Shown here one piece after another: positions 1 through 5,200 of a stretch of DNA of 6,732 nt. Position numbers and translations under genes: made by a program. The notes under the pieces are model-generated. The model ran no database searches. It was not told the DNA's origin and worked only from the letters and a program-made list of their open reading frames with translations. Numbering within the stretch: the first letter of the stretch is position 1; every line of letters begins with the position of its first letter. Origin of the DNA: Thermoplasmata archaeon (GTDB taxonomy: Archaea; Thermoplasmatota; Thermoplasmata; GCA-020350865); assembly GCA_020350865.1 (NCBI GenBank), contig CP070726.1:659326-666057 (forward strand), written 5' to 3'.

Positions 1-29
1 ATAGCTTGCAAGCGGAGCAAGGATGGGGT
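1..29. other. left edge, upstream of the phosphoesterase gene
   Basis: Only 29 bases precede the chosen start at 30. The reading frame of the downstream gene stays open to the window edge (a TTG lies at 6), so an N-terminal extension cannot be formally excluded. GGAG at 14-17 and GGAT at 21-24 are weak candidates for a Shine-Dalgarno sequence, neither at convincing spacing. A TAG at 2-4 could be the end of an upstream gene, but too little sequence is visible to tell. No promoter can be judged here. Confidence 0.3.
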
Positions 30-1466
30 ATGTACGCGGTTTTAGGTATAGGAAGGCTTGGGCTTGAAATCATAAACGGTCTAGATTGCGAGAAGAAGGA
101 GGTACTTATCATAGATGAAGATGAAAATACGTTGGCCTTTTTCAAGAAACAGGGCTATAAGGTTTTGAAAGTGGATTCCATCACCCCGAAGGTTTTGGAA
201 CAAGAAGCCATGGAATGGGACAGGGTGCTCATTTTGGGTGATGAAGGCAATACAAATATCAAATTGGCGCAATCTGCGGGTAAAATCCTCCCAAAAGCAA
301 CCATAATCGTCAACGCCCCAGATAGGGAAAGTGAGAAGACACTGCAAAAGATGGAAGGGATGCTCACATTAAGGGCTTCTGAAAATGCTAAGAGTGCCTT
401 AAAAAGCACATTGGCTTACCTTGAGAGGGAGCAGACGGCGTTCCGGCTCAGGAAGATTCTGCAGAAAACAGACGGCAATGTGGGAATTTTTACCCATGAC
501 AATCCGGATCCCGATTCAATGGCAGCAGCCGTGGCATTTCAAGCGATATGTGCCAATTTCGATTGTTCCTCCAAGATCTACCACGGCGGTGAGATATCCC
601 ACCAAGAAAACAAGGAGATGGTCAGACTGCTCGACATAGAGCTAAATCGAATTGCAAGCGATGAGGATCTGGCCATCGCCCTTCAAAACGCAGCGAAGAT
701 CGTTATGATAGAGACCGTGATACCAGGCGAGAACAATGTTCTGCCCAAGGATGTTGTTCCAAACATGATCTTTGACCACCATTCAACGAGCAAGGATGTG
801 ATTGCATCTGATTTGGTGGATATAAGAAGCGATGTGGGGGCAATATCCACCGTACTTACACAGTATCTCCAGCAGCTCGACGTGGAGGTGGGAAGTAAAC
901 TGGCCACAGCCCTGCTGTACGCGTTGAGGGTTGACACAAAGGCATTCACAAGAAATGTCTCGCCAACCGACCTGAAGGCAGCGGCATTTCTCTCCCCCTT
1001 CAGTGATGAGGACCTTCTGGCGAGGATAGAGTCCCCTCCCATGACCTCTGATACCATGGATGTCATCGGAAGGGCCATAGTCAACAGGGAGGTGAGGGAC
1101 AATGTTATGTTCTCGGCTGTGGGTTATGTGGAGGAAAGGGATGCCCTTCCCCAGGCTGCGGAGTTCCTCATGAGGGAGAAGGGTGTCAAGGTGGTGGGTC
1201 TGTGCGGCATCAGAGGCTACAACATACATATCTCGGCACGCAGCAGCGATCCAGGCGTACACATTGGCGAGGCGATGAAAACCACTTTCGGGGAGCTGGG
1301 CTCGGGCGGTGGGCACGCAACATCGGGAGGTGTGCAGATCCCTCTGGAGAGGGTGAACGTTCCCGATAAGAGCGATAAGGAGCTTATCGCAAATATTGTT
1401 GCCAACATGATAAGAAAGATGTTCTTTGCGGGTTTGGGCGTGGATATCTCGGCCAAGACCATCTAG
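30..1466 (+). CDS. TrkA-N (RCK) domain / DHH-DHHA1 phosphoesterase fusion
   Basis: A 478-residue cytoplasmic protein. Residues 1 to about 115 form a Rossmann domain: MYAVLGIGRLG has the GxGxxG pattern (G6, G8, G11), and an acidic residue after strand 2 (D29 in LIIDED) suits NAD(H) binding. Residues from about 145 to 305 are a DHH domain with THDNPDPD (H156, D160, D162), FDHH (D249-H251) and the DTKAF segment (D302). Residues from about 360 to 450 are DHHA1, with the signature GGGHATSGG (H429). Known DHH/DHHA1 proteins of the NrnA/GdpP type are Mn-dependent phosphodiesterases that cleave short oligonucleotides, pAp or cyclic dinucleotides; which substrate applies here is unknown. The position where a second metal-binding Asp is expected appears to be Glu (E228, in VMIET). 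I chose ATG at 30 because the Rossmann strand starts immediately after it; TTG at 6 would add eight residues with no domain support. The stop codon lies two bases before the M50 gene, suggesting an operon. NAD or another nucleotide may regulate the enzyme (inference). Confidence 0.9.
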   Translation: MYAVLGIGRLGLEIINGLDCEKKEVLIIDEDENTLAFFKKQGYKVLKVDSITPKVLEQEAMEWDRVLILGDEGNTNIKLAQSAGKILPKATIIVNAPDRESEKTLQKMEGMLTLRASENAKSALKSTLAYLEREQTAFRLRKILQKTDGNVGIFTHDNPDPDSMAAAVAFQAICANFDCSSKIYHGGEISHQENKEMVRLLDIELNRIASDEDLAIALQNAAKIVMIETVIPGENNVLPKDVVPNMIFDHHSTSKDVIASDLVDIRSDVGAISTVLTQYLQQLDVEVGSKLATALLYALRVDTKAFTRNVSPTDLKAAAFLSPFSDEDLLARIESPPMTSDTMDVIGRAIVNREVRDNVMFSAVGYVEERDALPQAAEFLMREKGVKVVGLCGIRGYNIHISARSSDPGVHIGEAMKTTFGELGSGGGHATSGGVQIPLERVNVPDKSDKELIANIVANMIRKMFFAGLGVDISAKTI

Positions 1467-1468
1467 AC

Positions 1469-2185
1469 ATGTGGGGATTGAGCATGTGGGGAGATGACAG
1501 AAGAGACCCGTATCGGTACCAGTATCAGCCCCAACCTTATCAGCCCTACGGATACTATTACCAACCTCCTCCTGCTCCTCCTCCCCCTCCTCCTCCCAAG
1601 GGCATTTTTTCCTTTTCCGAAGAGGAGAAGAAGCATCTGCTCATGGCCATCGGGGCCCTAACCCTTGCGTTTACACTATTATTTATGGGAAGATTCCCGA
1701 TATACATCGTAGTCGCCCTTTCCTTTGTGGCTGTTGTAACCGCCTTCCTTCTCCACGAGATGGGGCACAAACTCGTTGCCCAGCGGTACGGCTGCTGGGC
1801 CGAGTTTCGGGCCTGGAAATTCGGGCTAATTATGGCCATACTCTCAGGTTTCATGGGTTTCCTATTTGCCGCACCGGGTGCAGTGTACATCAGGGGAAAT
1901 TTAACAAAGGAGGAGAACGGTAAGGTGAGTGCAGCAGGACCTTTGATGAACATCGCGGTTGCCTCTCTACTTTTACCCATTCTGTTTTTTATCCCGAACA
2001 TATTAGAGGAGATATGGACACTTGTTTTAATGATATGTTATCTGAATGTGTTCATCGGGGGCTTTAATATGATCCCGTTCCCTCCTCTTGACGGCTCAAA
2101 GATAATCAAATGGAACCCGGGGATATGGATTGGTTTACTTGTGATATTGGGGACGTATTTTATTTTGCTCATATCCATTTTTTAA
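1469..2185 (+). CDS. site-2 protease family (peptidase M50) membrane metalloprotease
   Basis: A 238-residue integral membrane zinc protease. Residues 1-44 are a soluble tail rich in Tyr, Gln and Pro, ending in PPPAPPPPPPPK. About six hydrophobic segments follow, near 55-73, 78-95, 117-135, 160-178, 182-198 and 217-237. The zinc-binding HEMGH is at 96-100, with E97 as the expected catalytic residue. NMIPFPPLDG at 200-209 supplies the third ligand (D208), and SAAGPLMN at 154-161 is the usual conserved loop between them. No PDZ or CBS domain is present, as in short archaeal members. The family cleaves substrates within or next to the membrane; the substrate here is unknown. The gene begins two bases after the upstream stop, so translational coupling is likely. 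An alternative ATG at 1484 (residue 6) is preceded by GGGGAT and may be the true start; the difference is only five residues. The stop codon overlaps a T-rich stretch, and a convergent gene ends 44 bases beyond. Confidence 0.92.
   Translation: MWGLSMWGDDRRDPYRYQYQPQPYQPYGYYYQPPPAPPPPPPPKGIFSFSEEEKKHLLMAIGALTLAFTLLFMGRFPIYIVVALSFVAVVTAFLLHEMGHKLVAQRYGCWAEFRAWKFGLIMAILSGFMGFLFAAPGAVYIRGNLTKEENGKVSAAGPLMNIAVASLLLPILFFIPNILEEIWTLVLMICYLNVFIGGFNMIPFPPLDGSKIIKWNPGIWIGLLVILGTYFILLISIF
1565..1597 (+). repeat. CCT-triplet polypyrimidine tract coding a polyproline run
   Basis: Eleven codons, nearly all CCT or CCC with a single GCT, encode PPPAPPPPPPP at the end of the soluble tail of the M50 protease. 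On the + strand the tract is all pyrimidine apart from G1574. Simple triplet tracts of this kind can vary in length by slippage in steps that keep the frame, and polyproline runs often act as stiff linkers or slow translation. Both of those roles are inference here. Confidence 0.8.
2177..2185 (+). terminator. possible oligo-T terminator of the + strand operon
   Basis: A run of six T residues (2178-2183) overlaps the TAA stop of the M50 gene and is followed by the AT-rich AAATTAT. Archaeal transcription often ends at oligo-T tracts without a stem-loop, and a convergent gene ends 44 bases on, so termination is expected near here. The run is short and lies inside the last codons, so this is a weak call. 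Confidence 0.35.
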
Positions 2186-2229
2186 ATTATAACCATGATA
2201 AAATGGTCAATCAATCAGGTTTGCGCCTA
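2186..2229. other. convergent intergenic gap with a small inverted repeat
   Basis: These 44 bases separate the stop codons of two convergent genes. ACCAT (2192-2196) and ATGGT (2203-2207) could pair as a 5-bp stem with a GATAAA loop. On the minus strand the sequence after the surface-protein stop includes CATTTTATC, a weak T-rich signal. There is no room for a promoter or another gene. The stem is too short to claim as a terminator with confidence. Confidence 0.4.
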
Positions 2230-5200
2230 TTATTGATCCCAATCAACCGTTCCACCGCCTCTTTTCTTACCCAACAGGAACATCACAACTATCAGAAGAG
2301 CAATTACCCCAAGGATAGCGAAGACAGCCCAGTAGGGAATTGGAGGATCATCTAATGGAGGCTCTGATTCAATGGGCTCACTGTAGGTGGTGAAGACCAG
2401 TTCGAAATCTGAGCCCAGTTTATTTCCGTTTTTGTCTGCCAGGTCTCCGTCGATAGTGACTTTGTAGGTGGCTCCATCAGCCAATTTTTCGGGGGCAAAG
2501 GAAATGGTCAGTACGGTGCCTTCCTCGTTCCACTGGAATGAATATTCGATTTCAGGTGAGATATGCAGATACCGCCCTACATCAGCCCCGTTCATGGCCT
2601 CGCTGAAGGCGATTGTGATGGTTGTATCGTTGTCCACATCCCTTGAGTTCTGGGGAGGATCACAATATATGATGTAAGGTGAATCAGTGTCCACCTTGAT
2701 TTCAAACCATAAAACGGCTTCGTTTCCCGCCCCGTCTTTAGCTCTGATATGAACGATGTGTGAGCCTTCGGTCCAGGTATAGGGGTATAAGATGTACGGT
2801 GGTTCGAGTAACATATATTCCCCTTCATCCAAAGAAAACATCACCTCCTCCACATCGGGATCTGGTGCATAAATCTGTATAGTCTGCCCTGCACTCAGGA
2901 TTGTGTGGTTGAGGTTTGAGTCAAATGACAGGAAAGGCGGAGTATTGTCGATTATAAAAAAGAACCACGATGAAAATGAGTTGCCTGCCAGATCCCTAGA
3001 TTCTATCAATATCGAGTAGTTCCCTTCGGACCAATCATCGGTAAATAGGTCATAGGGTTCTTGAAGCGGAAGCTTGGGGGTGTTGTTGATTGAGTATTTT
3101 ACTTCCATTAGATGTAAGTCCGATATTATGAAGTTCAATATGGTCCCGGCCTTGATTACGCGGTTGTTTTCAGGGCTATTTAGGTGAATTTCCGGCTCAG
3201 TGGAATCGATTGTAAAGAAGAATACGGTGGCATTCACATTCAGGGCCAAATCAATGGTCTCTATCTTTACAACGTATCCTCCGTCTGGCCAATCCCCGGT
3301 TGTGATATCATAAGGTTTGGATAAGTTATACGACGGGCCATCATCTATCGAGTAGGTAACATTCCATGGATTGGCATCCTCAATTTTGAAGTCCAACGAT
3401 GTTCCTGCCCGAATCAGGGCGTTGTTTTCGGGCTCGTTCAAAGTGATTAACGGGGGTGTGGAATCGATTGTGAGGAAGAACCATGCGGAAAGGGTATTTC
3501 CAGCCAAATCTGTAGCATTGATAAGAATCTTATAATTGCCGTCCTTCCATCCGTCAGTTGAGATGTTGAACGGCGGAGAAAGGAGGGCCTCGTCACCCCC
3601 ATCAATGGAATGATTGACGAGGGGCAGGTGTGCATCGGAGACTGTAAAATTCAGAAAAACACCGTCTGGAATGCAAGAGTTGTTATGGGGGGAGCAAAGA
3701 ATAATAACCGGATTTGTGGAGTCGAGGGTGAAGGAGAAGGAGACGGAATTGAAATTGCCTGCCACATCCCGGGCCTTGATATGGATTGTATAATTGTCAT
3801 CTGGCCACCCGGCCGTGGATATGTCGAACGGATCAGATAACAGGAACTCGTCTCCTGGGTTAATCGAATAATTGGCCAAAAGGAGATGCGAATCCGAGAC
3901 AGTGAAATCTAGCAGTGTTCCATTGGGGATGTATGAATTGTTTTCTGGAGAATTTAATTCTATTATTGGTTTGGTGGAATCGATGGTAAAGAAGTAGCAT
4001 GAGGAATTACGATTTCCGGCAACGTCCACCACATTGATTTGAACTGTATGTTCCCTGTCATCCCATCCTTCTGTTGCGATTTCGAAGGGGTCGGAAAATG
4101 AAACGGCGGGCTCCCCATTTACAGAGTAATTAGCCTGAATTGGGTTTTGATCCGTGATTGAAAACTCCAAAACTGTTCCATTTTGAACAACTGAGTTGTT
4201 ATCGGGGAAATCCAAGTGTATCATCGGCTGACTGGAATCGATAATAAAATAAAACCACGATGTATTTGAGTTTCCTGCAAGATCCAAGGCACTGATATGA
4301 ATTACATATCCGCCGTCGAACAATCCCACAGTCGGGATATCATAGGGATTGGGGAGAGGATTGGGGGACCCGTCATTTATCGAATAATTGGCATGATAAA
4401 GGGCATCATCGTTTACCTGGAAATCAAGAATAACACCTTCTTGAATGACCGAGTTATTCTCCGGAAAGAGCAACTGAATCGTTGGAGCATAAATATCCGG
4501 CTGTACCATTAACGGATAACGATCAACTGAATCTGGATCAATCGAATAATTTATATCCCCGATTCCGTCACTGCCCGGTACGTTCTGATCTGGACCGTTA
4601 TAATAATCATCGCCAGAATAGTCTGACCAGAAATTACCACCTGAAGGGTAGTCATCGTCCCAATAATTACTATCCCTATTGTCATATGCCTGAATAGCGT
4701 TGTCAATGATACTGTTGTGATGGATCCTGTTGTTGGTGGCTAATGCGAGGTAAATGCCGTAATTGTTCAGGGAGACCGTGTTGTTTATAATAATATTATC
4801 AGAACCAGTACACTGGATGCCATAATTGAAATTCAGGGAAACTGAGTTGTTCGTTACGGTGTTACCGTTTGAAGAATCAAGTGAAATGCCATACTCAAAA
4901 TTTGAGGATATGGCGTTGTATGCGATGGTATTGCCATCTGAACCCACGAAAACAATGCCGTAATCATTGTTATCAGTTACGGTGTTGCCTGTAATATTGT
5001 TCCCGTCTGCCCCTACGAGAAGAATGCCCTCCCAGTCGTTGGCTGAGGCGGTGTTGTTAATGATATAATTTCCACTTGAGGAACCAATACCCATGCCGCG
5101 TATGTTGTTTTTAACATTATTCTCCACCATAAAGTTGTCATTGGAATATGCAAGTATGATACCACCCCAATTGTACGTGACATTGTTGCTGTTGATGTAA

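Noticed and set aside
81..1462. Several antisense and alternative-frame open frames inside the phosphoesterase gene
   Set aside because: They lie fully under a gene with clear domain motifs, have no recognisable domains, and have no supporting start signals.
30..1466. RecJ/GAN-type single-strand exonuclease
   Set aside because: The N-terminal Rossmann domain, the length and the NPDPD/GGGHATSGG spacing fit the NrnA/GdpP-like group better than RecJ, which has an OB-fold or other extensions.
1558..2001. Antisense frame of 147 codons in the M50 gene, ending in a Gly run
   Set aside because: The Gly run is only the reverse of the CCT proline tract; the rest shows no family features and the + strand carries the HEMGH motif.
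2192..2207. Intrinsic hairpin terminator in the convergent gap
   Set aside because: The stem is only 5 bp and is not followed by a strong T run on either strand, so it is noted only as an inverted repeat.
2110..2355. A + strand frame of 81 codons bridging the convergent gap
   Set aside because: It overlaps the ends of two well-supported genes in other frames, and its sequence is low-complexity without a domain.
2680..4485. Regular 258-bp periodicity as a CRISPR or satellite array
   Set aside because: The whole stretch is one open frame, units are directly adjacent with no spacers, and conservation is at protein level.
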